Shown: positions 30,701 through 38,111 of the stretch, piece after piece
How the letters are laid out: every line of letters starts with the position of its first letter
Numbering within the stretch: the stretch's first letter is position 1
NCBI GenBank assembly: GCA_964561455.1
Contig: CAZLPS010000014.1
Span: 1-64,000, forward strand
Origin: JABDGR01 sp964561455
GTDB lineage: Bacteria; Verrucomicrobiota; Verrucomicrobiia; Opitutales; JABDGR01
DNA: 64,000 nucleotides
Reading direction: 5' to 3'
Position numbers and translations under genes: made by a program
The notes under the pieces: model-generated
Database searches by the model: none
The model's input: the letters and a program-made list of their open reading frames with translations, nothing else
What the model was told of the DNA's origin: nothing

Positions 30701-31621
30701 CGTGCCATCGGGATAGCTGGTGACCGATTCCGTGCGCGTCGTGCCATTGGTTTGAGGGGAAACGGTGGTCTTGGTCGTTGAACCATCGGCGTTGCGGGTG
30801 ATCGAACTGGAAACTCCGGTGCCAGTGCTACTAACGTTAAGTGTGAGCGTTCCACCAGTTATGGTGGTGGATCCGGTATAGGTGTTTATAGTGCTGGCAC
30901 CACCGGACCTCACCGAGCTGTTTATTACCCTAGTCGGAGCAATCTGGGCGCCATTCGCGTTCCTGGTGGTCGTGGTGGTTTGAGTCGAGCCGTCGGGCCG
31001 GGTGAGAATAACCTCCGTAATGGTGGTGCCATCGGGTTGGACGGTGGTGTTCGTGCGAGTGTTGGAACCATCCCCTGAAATCGAAATAACGGTGGTGGTG
31101 CCTTGGCGCCCGCGGGTAAGGGCTGGTGTGTTAACCGGCACGGTGCGGGAGAGCGCCGACGGCGGTGGATCCTGCAATCCAGGGTTGAATTGGAGGTCTC
31201 CGTTCGTGACGCCCGGACCGGTAAGGTGCACACTGACGTGCGGCAGCGCACGTCCGCTACTGTTCGGCAAAGGGGCCAGCACTTCAAAGACTTGGGTGAC
31301 ATGGGCGGGAACGGCGCAGGTGGCTTGCGCGCCAAAATGCCGGTCATTGACGCCTCCAGAAAACGACGCCTGAGTCACAACCTCCCAGCGGCCGTCGGTA
31401 TTCGACGTATTGGCGATGCTCACCCGCAAGGGCAGGTAGCCCCGGGCGGGAATCCCGTTGTAAACATTGGTGATTTGAATGGTAATGCCGCTGCCGGCCG
31501 CCGTGCTGATGGATTGGGTGCTTTGTGCGGCCAACGGGCGCGCCAGCGCCAGCGCTGCCAGCAACAGGGCGCTGAAAAGTCGCAGCGACGAGGCGGGCAA
31601 GGCAGTGAGGCGCGGAGGCAT
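27773..31621 (-). CDS. very large secreted/membrane protein with embedded beta-strand repeats
   Basis: 1282 residues after the ATG at 31621, which opens a clear signal peptide (LRLFSALLLAALALARPLAAQ). Residues about 25-140 and about 780-1282 look like the conserved halves of a cluster-associated membrane protein. They end with two helices (LLVATVILCFGILVGPLNLFW; LLAIAASAAIVAFILLAEG) and a periplasmic tail. Between them lies low-complexity sequence: Thr-rich RPDGSTQTTTT-type repeats, Pro-rich linkers, and PATR-like stretches (TGSTTITGGTLTLNVSS near 250; GNGSLIISNGGSLTIGG near 610-650). No frame disruption is seen. I do not recognise the whole protein. It probably projects from the membrane as part of the MoxR/BatA/ABC machine. 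Confidence 0.75.
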   Translation of the reverse strand: MPPRLTALPASSLRLFSALLLAALALARPLAAQSTQSISTAAGSGITIQITNVYNGIPARGYLPLRVSIANTSNTDGRWEVVTQASFSGGVNDRHFGAQATCAVPAHVTQVFEVLAPLPNSSGRALPHVSVHLTGPGVTNGDLQFNPGLQDPPPSALSRTVPVNTPALTRGRQGTTTVISISGDGSNTRTNTTVQPDGTTITEVILTRPDGSTQTTTTTRNANGAQIAPTRVINSSVRSGGASTINTYTGSTTITGGTLTLNVSSTGTGVSSSITRNADGSTTKTTVSPQTNGTTRTESVTSYPDGTSTTTYNIKDAGGNVIQNSGPVRTPPASGTANPAPGTAAPTPPPPAPVRPPGAFMAPAAPAPESAVNGSVPFDTLAALQDSALVNSGLLEKTAPKPGDIAGTSIVKDPITGQVVRTTVLRHRDGTMTTISATPASVGFNVETVVADASGRKISTTDEILLSPQMMQRALPADLSQSGSTAQLPTVDALVNSVGRIAVRPPPSVVLASVPARPEDPAVATPIPNALPRAAARAVEVGAASTSLPPPPPPPLAGPGASGTANASSTAGAINLGLPNFPGSLQSGGLVINNGTVTITGNGIIRGSVTVGNGSLIISNGGSLTIGGSPALNAGTLSLSGSGALVKTGLGNLTLSSGSNVYAVSMPPPPPPPAPPVAPSVRLGGGATFTTGGTIIYSGGVTSIRGGRGFQTIQRQAGSAIFIGLSTTLSQNLGDKIKNYFNTTCARPIQQTTLDTNPDTTQMSSDWRAYLGFDLLFLTGSDWAAAPAGVRTALAYWVAAGGELRLVANADGGLNLPVRQGEHYGAGAIELFTEDDLNNYNFTLEHTDPNDRYLFSLEYKPSQAAPTTVPTGEIPPGFEKRDFTVSQYILMRYLGLSAAVFSSGAATVQPAVENSLTSFFAQAGADFPPGAKLTYDLDHDKVTITNTQINLDVIARLLSNYGAPDGVVVASNPAAPANPPAAMAAPEVAAPNKPAKPPVEIKRYADEAPHLGNHYLLVATVILCFGILVGPLNLFWFCNGPRRPHLLWVTPLLAIAASAAIVAFILLAEGVGGRGIYYRITQLVPDGKVAVESEVESAVTGLLTHRDFLLPQPAWVLDYNSAKGDQEWDRGDFMQSGPHYQGDWFVSRREQTLVARSVVATRAALRVASGGDGKPPVMTSEYNDWMQNLFYMDNDGHYWKLDKISDGKPTPLLPATEDEFKSAWNENLRAAPDSFVAYLRKLAPRPGTFFALGNGSASALEPDYTGLRWNRFRHLITGPVVQ

Positions 31622-31735
31622 TGTAAAATTAAGGGAAAATGGAAAATGAAAGAGAAAATGAGCGAAGTGCTGTTTGGTGTTGTTCGGAATTCCCATTCTC
31701 ACCTCCTGCCTTCCTCCGTCTACTTTTCAAGGAGC

Positions 31736-32785
31736 TTATGTTACCTTCGCCGCGGCCAGCGTGCGCGGCAGCGCCTTGGCCTCGACCGGGATTTCGGCGA
31801 CCAGGCGTTTGGCCACTTCGGCCGAGGTCAGACCCTCGAGGCGGGCCTGGTAATGCAGAATCAGGCGGTGCTGCAAGACGGGCAGCGCGACCGCCTGCAC
31901 ATCTTCCGTGCCGGTATAGCCGCGCCCCTGGAGTAGCGCCCGGGCGCGCGCCGCGGCGGCGAGGCCGATGGCCGCACGCGGGCTGGCACCGTATTTAATT
32001 GATTGCGCCACCTGCGACTGGCCGGGATGCGACCCGTTGACGAGGCGTGCGATGTATTCCGCCACCACCGGCGGCAGGAACACTCGTCGCGCCAGGGCGA
32101 TTAATTGCATGAGCTCGTCACGGCTCATCACCGGGGCGAGCAACGGGTCTTCACCCAGGCGGCGCTGCAAGACGATGCGCATCAGCACCTCGGGTGCCGC
32201 GCGGCCGACTTCGAGTTTGAACAGGAAGCGGTCCACCTGCGCTTCAGGTAACGGATAGGTGCCTTCGAGCTCAATCGGGTTTTGCGTGGCAAGGACGAAG
32301 AACGGCTCCGGCAGGACATGGGTTTGGCCCAATACCGTGACGCGGCGTTCCTGCATGGCCTCGAGCAGGGCTGACTGGGTTTTCGGGCTGGCGCGGTTGA
32401 TTTCGTCCGCCAGCAGCAAATTGGTGAAGACTGGGCCGGGCTGAAAGACGAAACGACGCTCGCCGGCGGTTTCCTGCAAGACCGGATTGCCGGTGATATC
32501 GCCGGGCAGCAAGTCCGGCGTGAATTGCACCCGCTTGGTGTCGAGATGCAGCGCCTTGGAAAAGGATTTGACGAGCTCGGTTTTGCCGAGGCCGGGAAGG
32601 CCTTCGAGGAGGATATGGCCGCCGGCCAGCAATCCCGTCACCGCCAGGCTGATTAATTCCTCCTGGCCGAAGATGACATTGGCGATAGCCCCTTGCAGCT
32701 TCGCAAGTTTGCGCGCGGCATCCTGCGCGATGGAGGGATCGAGCGCCTCGGCGGGAGGCGGGGCGGGGGTGGCGGGAATATCCAT
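31736..32785 (-). CDS. MoxR-family AAA+ ATPase
   Basis: A 349-residue AAA+ protein of the MoxR group. Walker A is EGLPGLGKTELV, Walker B LLLADEINRASPKTQSALLE, followed by AMQERRVTVLG, and sensor 1 is VLATQNPIELEGTYPLPEAQ. The C-terminal lid (VNGSHPGQSQVAQSIKYGAS...) is complete. MoxR proteins act as chaperone-like ATPases together with VWA/DUF58 proteins, all of which are encoded in this cluster. A proline-rich N-terminus of about 20 residues is probably disordered. Confidence 0.95.
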   Translation of the reverse strand: MDIPATPAPPPAEALDPSIAQDAARKLAKLQGAIANVIFGQEELISLAVTGLLAGGHILLEGLPGLGKTELVKSFSKALHLDTKRVQFTPDLLPGDITGNPVLQETAGERRFVFQPGPVFTNLLLADEINRASPKTQSALLEAMQERRVTVLGQTHVLPEPFFVLATQNPIELEGTYPLPEAQVDRFLFKLEVGRAAPEVLMRIVLQRRLGEDPLLAPVMSRDELMQLIALARRVFLPPVVAEYIARLVNGSHPGQSQVAQSIKYGASPRAAIGLAAAARARALLQGRGYTGTEDVQAVALPVLQHRLILHYQARLEGLTSAEVAKRLVAEIPVEAKALPRTLAAAKVT

Positions 32786-32875
32786 GCGGCGAATGTTTTG
32801 GTGGTTTTGGTTAAATCATGCCTGTCGCCGGATGGCAAGCCCGGCGGCGGGAAGGACAGGGAGGGGGAAGGTTTT

Positions 32876-34588
32876 TTATTTGAAATAGCGCGACAACAGG
32901 GCGCGTTCCTGGGGCGTCAATTCCTGGCGCCAGACGGCGTCGCCGCCATTGCCCTGGCTCGCGCCGCCGCCAGCGGTCGTGGCCTCGTCATTTTTTGAAT
33001 CCTTGGGTGGGGCGCTTTTGGTCATGCCCACAATATCACCGGGAAGCACAGAATCCGTTTTATTATTACTTACGCCCTGTTTGTTGTTGGCCTGCAAATC
33101 GGTCGGCGCTTCGGGGTTGATGGCGCCTGAGCCACCTCCGCCACCCGGACCGCCGGAACCCAAGCCATCGTTGACACCATTGCCATGCGGGCCAACTTGG
33201 CCCATGGAGTTGCCATTGCCTCCCTGACCCTGACCCTGGCCTTGCCCTTGGCCCTGTCCTTGTCCTTGTCCTTGACCCTGCCCCTGTCCTTGTCCTTGTC
33301 CCTGACCCTGCCCTTGGCCTTGACCCTGCCCTTGGCCTTGACCCTGCCCTTGGCCTTGTCCTTGACCCTGGCCCTGGCCCTGGCCTTGTCCTTGTCCCTG
33401 ACCCTGGCCCTGCCCTTGACCCTGGCCTTGTCCTTGTCCCTGACCCTGCCCTTGACCTTGGCCTTGGCCGGGCTGCCCAGGTTGACCAGGTTGACCAGGG
33501 GGGCTGGGTGGACTCCAATTGAACGTTGGCATTCCGGGGGGGGTGGACGGACTCCAATTCCAAGTTGGAAGTGACGGTGTGCCAGCTTGACCCGGCTGGC
33601 CCGCTTGGCCGGCCTGTCCGGAATTCATCCCACTCATGGAGGGGCTCCCCGATTGCAGGGAGTTAATGGCGTTTGCGGCACTCTGCAACTGGTTCTTTAA
33701 ATCTTCGAGCTTGCTCGGAGGGAGGTTCTGGGCGTTGCCGAGGGCTTGGGCCAAGTCCTGACGAAGGGGCAGATTGCTGTTTTGCAAATTCGACATTTGC
33801 TGGCTGATGGCGGAATCCATCTCCGCCGGCACGGAAGCGCCCGACGGAAGGTTCTGCATGGCGTCAATCAGATCGGCGGATTTTTTTAAATTTTTGCCGA
33901 GCGTGTCCATTTCCTGGGCCAATTGATTGCGGAGGGATTCATCGGCCTCGAGGCTTTCCTGACCGTACCATTCCTGCGAGGGCTTTTGTTTCAATTGCTC
34001 CAGCCGTTCCTCCCACGACTCCATCATCGCCGGCTCCACAATTTTCTGCTCTTTCAGCGCCTCCGTCCAGGATTGGACTTGTTGCATGGCCGGGGGCATT
34101 AGTTGGGGCGGTGGCAAGTAGGGCTTGGACGGACCACCGATGGGAATGAACCATGCGGCGAGCAAAAAAACCATGGAGGCGATCACGGGGCGCGACGACG
34201 TGCTCCAGCGCCAACTGACGGATCGCAAGGGAACCTCGGGCACCGCCGGCCAACTGACACCACCGGCAGCTGCGGCCGACAAAACATTGTGCCAGCCCAA
34301 ATGGGTCTCCAGTCGCAGCAATCCCTCAGCCTCCGAATAAAAACGGGCCCGCGCCCGCCACCAAGCCCAGCCCGCGGCCAGCAGCCAGACGGCCGCCAGC
34401 GTTGCCAACCAGGGCGTATAGGGCCAGTTTAACTGGCGGAAAAGCAACAGCACGCCGGCTCCAGCCAGATTGATGCCGACCAATGCCGGCGACAGGCGGT
34501 GCCACCACCAACCGAGATTAACTCGCCGCGCCACGGAGGACGCCCGCGACCGCCATAGCAATTCTTCTTCGGAAATGGTCGCTCTCAT
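32876..34588 (-). CDS. DUF4175-like membrane protein with long Gly-Gln repeat
   Basis: 570 residues from the ATG at 34588. Two N-terminal helices (ALVGINLAGAGVLLLF; WLATLAAVWLLAAGWAWW) and a third (VIASMVFLLAAWFIP) are followed by a coiled-coil region (QSWTEALKEQKIVEPAMMES, MDTLGKNLKKSADLIDAMQ). A Pro/Gly/Gln linker then becomes about 40 consecutive Gly-Gln pairs (about residues 374-455). The end is RQELTPQERALLSRYFK. Helices then coiled coil then GQ repeat resembles DUF4175/TIGR02302 proteins, but the match is by layout only. First gene of the eight-gene minus-strand cluster. Confidence 0.75.
   Translation of the reverse strand: MRATISEEELLWRSRASSVARRVNLGWWWHRLSPALVGINLAGAGVLLLFRQLNWPYTPWLATLAAVWLLAAGWAWWRARARFYSEAEGLLRLETHLGWHNVLSAAAAGGVSWPAVPEVPLRSVSWRWSTSSRPVIASMVFLLAAWFIPIGGPSKPYLPPPQLMPPAMQQVQSWTEALKEQKIVEPAMMESWEERLEQLKQKPSQEWYGQESLEADESLRNQLAQEMDTLGKNLKKSADLIDAMQNLPSGASVPAEMDSAISQQMSNLQNSNLPLRQDLAQALGNAQNLPPSKLEDLKNQLQSAANAINSLQSGSPSMSGMNSGQAGQAGQPGQAGTPSLPTWNWSPSTPPGMPTFNWSPPSPPGQPGQPGQPGQGQGQGQGQGQGQGQGQGQGQGQGQGQGQGQGQGQGQGQGQGQGQGQGQGQGQGQGQGQGQGQGQGQGQGQGQGQGQGQGQGGNGNSMGQVGPHGNGVNDGLGSGGPGGGGGSGAINPEAPTDLQANNKQGVSNNKTDSVLPGDIVGMTKSAPPKDSKNDEATTAGGGASQGNGGDAVWRQELTPQERALLSRYFK
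33223..33468. repeat. hexanucleotide repeat coding for (Gly-Gln)n
   Basis: About 41 tandem six-base units, read on the plus strand as variants of CCTTGC/CCCTGA/CCTTGT/CCCTGG. Synonymous third-base differences spread among the units show that the repeat is not freshly expanded. All units keep the reading frame of the gene at 32876-34588. Confidence 0.9.
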
Positions 34589-34735
34589 GGGGGAAGGGGG
34601 ATAAATCTGGTGCGGGACGTTTTCTTCGGGCTCAGTAATAACCACGGAAACCACGGTGAAGAAGTATAATCACACCGCCCAAAGGTAAAAAAGATGTCAT
34701 AGGCATGTAATCAGGACGCTCCAAGGGGAAGTTTC

Positions 34736-34764
34736 TTGGAAAAATGTGAATTTGGCCTTATCAA
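34736..34764 (+). promoter_or_regulatory. possible sigma-70 promoter for the exbB-exbD-tonB-like operon
   Basis: TTGGAA (34736-34741) and TATCAA (34759-34764) are 17 bases apart, in the AT-rich 210-base gap between divergent operons. Initiation would fall near 34771, giving a short leader before the ATG at 34799. No Shine-Dalgarno sequence is evident. Only matches to consensus support it. Confidence 0.35.
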
Positions 34765-34798
34765 ACCCTCAACTGCCGGTTAAAGTGCAAACCGAACA

Positions 34799-35455
34799 AT
34801 GAATTTTTTGGACCTAATCAAATCCGGCGGGACGATGATGTGGCCGTTGCTCGGGCTGAGCTTGCTTGGCTTCGTGTTTTTTCTCGAGCGCGCGCTGTTC
34901 CTGCACAAAGGCCAGATCGGCACCGCCAAATTCCTCGAAGGCATCAAAAACCTCGCCCGCAAGCGCCGGGTGATGGAGGCCCTCACGGTCTGTGAGGAGA
35001 CGCCCGGGCCGGTCGCGGCCGTCGTCAAGGCCGCCCTCCTGCATTATCGGGAGGATGAGTCGCGCCTGCGCGGGGCGATTCAGGCCACGGCGTTGGTGGA
35101 AATTCCCACGTTGGAGCGCCGGCTGGGCACCATTTCCGCCATTGCCAAAATTTCCCCCTTGCTGGGCTTGCTCGGCACGGTGCTGAGCCTGCTGCACGGG
35201 TTTGCCTACATGAACGGCCAGCAAGGCTACGCCGATGCCTCGGATTTCTCCGGCATCATCCGTTCGGCGCTGGTGACGACCGCCACCGGTCTCGCGATTG
35301 CCATCATGGCCTACCTCGCGCATCACTTTCTCCACGGCCGCGTGCGGGCGCTCGTGCACGACATGGAATGGGTGGGCAATGAAATGCTCCACTTCCTCCT
35401 CGTGGATCTGCCCGCGACCCCCGCGCCGGCAGCCGAACCATACGCCGGAAAATAA
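34799..35455 (+). CDS. ExbB/TolQ/MotA-type proton channel protein
   Basis: A 218-residue inner-membrane protein with three helices (MMWPLLGLSLLGFVFFLERA; ISPLLGLLGTVLSLLHGF; IIRSALVTTATGLAIAIMAY). The conserved family features GLLGTV and the TTATGLAIA stretch, which line the proton path in ExbB, are intact. It would form the pentameric channel of an ExbB-ExbD-TonB-like energy-transducing complex. exbD-like follows after 107 bases and the TonB-like gene after that. Confidence 0.92.
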   Translation: MNFLDLIKSGGTMMWPLLGLSLLGFVFFLERALFLHKGQIGTAKFLEGIKNLARKRRVMEALTVCEETPGPVAAVVKAALLHYREDESRLRGAIQATALVEIPTLERRLGTISAIAKISPLLGLLGTVLSLLHGFAYMNGQQGYADASDFSGIIRSALVTTATGLAIAIMAYLAHHFLHGRVRALVHDMEWVGNEMLHFLLVDLPATPAPAAEPYAGK

Positions 35456-35562
35456 AATTCACCCTGAGAAAGCCCCAACCGACCTTCCCGCCATCGTGCT
35501 TTCCCCAGGCCCGTGCCGTGCCCCCAAGTTCCAAGTACTAATTCCGAGAAAACTTGTTTCCC

Positions 35563-36114
35563 ATGTCTTTGACCAGCCCATTGGGATTGATGCGTCACGT
35601 GCGCAAACCGGATTTGCGCCTGGAGATCGTGCCCTGGCTCAATGTCCTGCTCCTGGCTTGGATGTTGTCCCTCCTCCAATCCACCTTTCTCTATGCGCCG
35701 GGTTTGCCCGTGGCCCTGACCGATTTGGAGCGCAAGGCCAAGGCCAACCTTCCGCTCAAAGCCGATTTGCCCGTCATCGCGGGCGGCAAACTCCCCGGGC
35801 GCCACATTGACGCCCGCCTTTCCATTCAACTGCCGCTCTTTATATTGGACAACAGCATCCATCGCATGGACAACGATCACGACCACGATCTGGCCGATGC
35901 GTTGAATGCCACCTGCCAAAGCCTGCGCGAACGTCACATTGACAAACCCGTGCTCCTAATTTTGGCCCCCGGGCAACTGCCGCTCGCGACGTTCATGAAA
36001 GTTTGCACTTTGGCCACCAAGGCCGGCTTTGATTCCGTGCAGTTGGCCGCCAGCACCGACCCGTATTCGGCCCGCGCCGAAGCCAATTCACCGACCGGCC
36101 TCACCAAGCCCTAA
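35563..36114 (+). CDS. ExbD/TolR-like protein lacking the channel Asp
   Basis: 183 residues with one N-terminal membrane helix and a periplasmic domain (ILDNSIHRMDNDHDHDLADAL...KPVLLILAPGQLPLATFMKV) of ExbD/TolR type. In the family the helix begins P-x-x-D and the Asp carries protons. Here the aligned segment is VPWLNVLLLAWML, with Asn27 in place of the Asp. The ATG at 35563 is preferred over a TTG at 35554. Position between exbB-like and TonB-like genes supports the assignment; whether the complex can use the proton gradient is doubtful. Confidence 0.82.
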   Translation: MSLTSPLGLMRHVRKPDLRLEIVPWLNVLLLAWMLSLLQSTFLYAPGLPVALTDLERKAKANLPLKADLPVIAGGKLPGRHIDARLSIQLPLFILDNSIHRMDNDHDHDLADALNATCQSLRERHIDKPVLLILAPGQLPLATFMKVCTLATKAGFDSVQLAASTDPYSARAEANSPTGLTKP

Positions 36115-36129
36115 CGCAGCGGAACCGCC

Positions 36130-36906
36130 ATGCCCTCCGCCGCCAGTCCCCCCGTCCGCAACGGCCGTCCCCATGGCGCGCCGATCTTTTTTCTCGCGCT
36201 GGTACTCGGGGTTGGCGCGCACGTCGGCGTGCTGAGTCTCGTTCATTTCTCGGTCGAACTGCCCCCGGCGAAAGTGTCGCCCCCGCCCACCGTCCAATAT
36301 ATCCAGTCGGCGGACCCCGCGCAAGCCGAGGTCATGCGCGATGAAGCCATTTTTTCCGATCCACGGGTGTTGTATGCCATTCCCCCGGCTAACTTTGCCA
36401 CCGCGACACCACCGTCCCTTTCCGGTGCGAAGCCGGCACTCAACCCATTTCCGCTCGATCTGGCCACCAAGCTGGAAGGTGAAATGAAAGACCACGCCCA
36501 ACCGAATTCCCCGGCGGTCGCCCCGGTGGATGTGCTTAATTCGCCTGCCTCCGGTGTCTTGCGCACCATGGGCAAAACCTCGCAAACCGGTCCGGCCCTC
36601 GCGCCGCGCGGGGCGCAATTGCGCATTGCCCGCCTGCAAGGCGCCGTTGGCTCCACCTCCGCCGCTGGCGGCGCAACCCAGGACGTCACCTGGCCGGCGG
36701 ATCAGGCGCCCGACGCCGGCATCGCCATTTGGTCGCCCGCCGTGTTTACGTTGAGCGTCAATGCCGCCGGCGCCATTAGCTCATTGCAGTTGAAGACCAG
36801 TTCCGGCGTGGCCAGAGTGGACGCCGATCTCGGCGCCAAACTCAAAAGCTGGCTCGCACAAAATCCGCAAAAGTCCGGCTTTTACCAAATTGAAATCGGG
36901 CCATGA
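36130..36906 (+). CDS. TonB-like energy transducer
   Basis: 258 residues: a short cytoplasmic start, one membrane helix (APIFFLALVLGVGAHVGVLS), a long Pro/Ala-rich region, and a C-terminal domain (VFTLSVNAAGAISSLQLKTSSGVARVD...LKSWLAQNP) resembling TonB/TolA C-domains. It starts 15 bases after the ExbD-like gene. It would couple the ExbB-ExbD motor to an outer-membrane partner that is not encoded here. The C-domain match is weak, so the name rests partly on context. Confidence 0.7.
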   Translation: MPSAASPPVRNGRPHGAPIFFLALVLGVGAHVGVLSLVHFSVELPPAKVSPPPTVQYIQSADPAQAEVMRDEAIFSDPRVLYAIPPANFATATPPSLSGAKPALNPFPLDLATKLEGEMKDHAQPNSPAVAPVDVLNSPASGVLRTMGKTSQTGPALAPRGAQLRIARLQGAVGSTSAAGGATQDVTWPADQAPDAGIAIWSPAVFTLSVNAAGAISSLQLKTSSGVARVDADLGAKLKSWLAQNPQKSGFYQIEIGP

Positions 36907-37304
36907 GGTAACAACTTTTGCGTCGCGGGATTTAAGTTTGGTGTTTCGCGTTTCCGGGGGCAACCGGGCCCGGGCCTTGGCTTGCCCAATGGATTGGGCC
37001 GTGAAACGTCTGTTGTCAAATTGGCTCGCGGCGGCTGAGACTCGGGCCGCCATCCTCCCGGCTTATCGCGGCAAAAAGGCATTGTTTGACTCTCGCGGAT
37101 TTCCCTATTCCACGAATTGAAACCTGTCCCGCTTAACGTCCCACCCCACCCCGGCCACCCCACAAATGCAAGCTCCTTCCGGTAAAATGTTGTCATTGAC
37201 TGGACGGAGCGCAAGGCTGGTCGGGCCAAACTTTGGGTGATGGTCAAACGCGTCCTGCGAAAAATGGGGCTGGCGAACACAGCTAATTTAATTCCTCTCC
37301 AACC
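36907..37304. other. gene-free stretch
   Basis: 398 bases with no convincing gene. A short open frame across 36890-37120 overlaps the end of the TonB-like gene and has no recognisable product. No RNA gene or clear terminator was seen. The last part may hold the promoter of the small membrane protein at 37305, but no good -35/-10 pair stands out. Confidence 0.4.
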
Positions 37305-37739
37305 ATGAGCGATTTACCACCACCGCAGAATGACCCGCCGCCGACGGTGTCGCCCGCGAAGGAATCGAAGGGTTCATTTAACCAGCATTGTCCCAATTTC
37401 GCGGCCACTTCCACCGCGAAGAAGTTGAAGAACTGCTTTCGCAGGTTCACCACGAAGGATTTGACGGACCGCTTCCGCACCGGACCCGGCCAGACCGCAC
37501 TGGGCTTTCTCGTCTACGTTGGGTATGCCGCTGTTCTTTACCTCTTTTTTTTGAATGATACCATCTATAGCAAATCTAATATTATTTTTGAATTTGATAT
37601 CTTTGGGGCTTTGTTCCCTGCGGTCGTTGCTGGGGTGCTGGCGTGCTTCCGCGACACGCGCAACTTCGCCCGGGGTGCATTGATTGGGGCACTTCTTGGC
37701 TTTATGATCGCATTCGCGACTTGTAGCGCCAGTATTTAG
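37305..37739 (+). CDS. hypothetical membrane protein
   Basis: 144 residues with no recognised family. The first 65 residues are polar (Pro-rich start, then FRRFTTKDLTDRFRTGPG). Three hydrophobic stretches follow: ALGFLVYVGYAAVLYLFFL, IFGALFPAVVAGVLACF and GALIGALLGFMIAFATC. The middle (about 37545-37610) is strongly AT-rich, unlike the surrounding genes, which hints at a different origin. Flanked by gene-free stretches on both sides. Confidence 0.6.
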   Translation: MSDLPPPQNDPPPTVSPAKESKGSFNQHCPNFAATSTAKKLKNCFRRFTTKDLTDRFRTGPGQTALGFLVYVGYAAVLYLFFLNDTIYSKSNIIFEFDIFGALFPAVVAGVLACFRDTRNFARGALIGALLGFMIAFATCSASI

Positions 37740-38111
37740 GTCATTGGGCGCGCAGTGTCGCCAATCGCGACTTTACCTTTGACCATCTCGGTCAACGCCA
37801 CGGCATCACCCATTCCAACTCCTGTTTCCTGACCCCCAAATTCCAAACCCCGAATTCCATCTTCTGCGTTCCAGTTCCCCAGCACCTGGGATTCTTCCAC
37901 CTCCCTCCGCCCCATCCTTTTAATGCTCAAATTTCAAATCTCAAATCGCTGCTGCCCAAGACAGGGTTCGGGGGCCACGAGGACACTGGGGACGCCAGTT
38001 TCCGAGGGAATTTTGGCTCGCATGGGCTCCATTTGCGCGAGGCTTGGATTCTCAACCATTAATTTCAAAACTTTCGCGAAACTGTCTTGGACACCAGGGC
38101 ATTCGCAACAG
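37740..38111. other. gene-free stretch with word repeats
   Basis: 372 bases without a credible gene. The first part (37800-37960) has degenerate words such as CCAAATTCC, CGAATTCC and TCAAATCTCAAATC, of the same style as other leaders in the window. Nothing else was recognised. Confidence 0.4.

Noticed and set aside
33223..33468. CRISPR-like array
   Set aside because: Units are six bases without spacers and encode Gly-Gln in frame; no cas genes are present.
36890..37120. 76-residue open frame after the TonB-like gene
   Set aside because: Starts inside the preceding gene with a non-ATG codon and shows no protein-like features.
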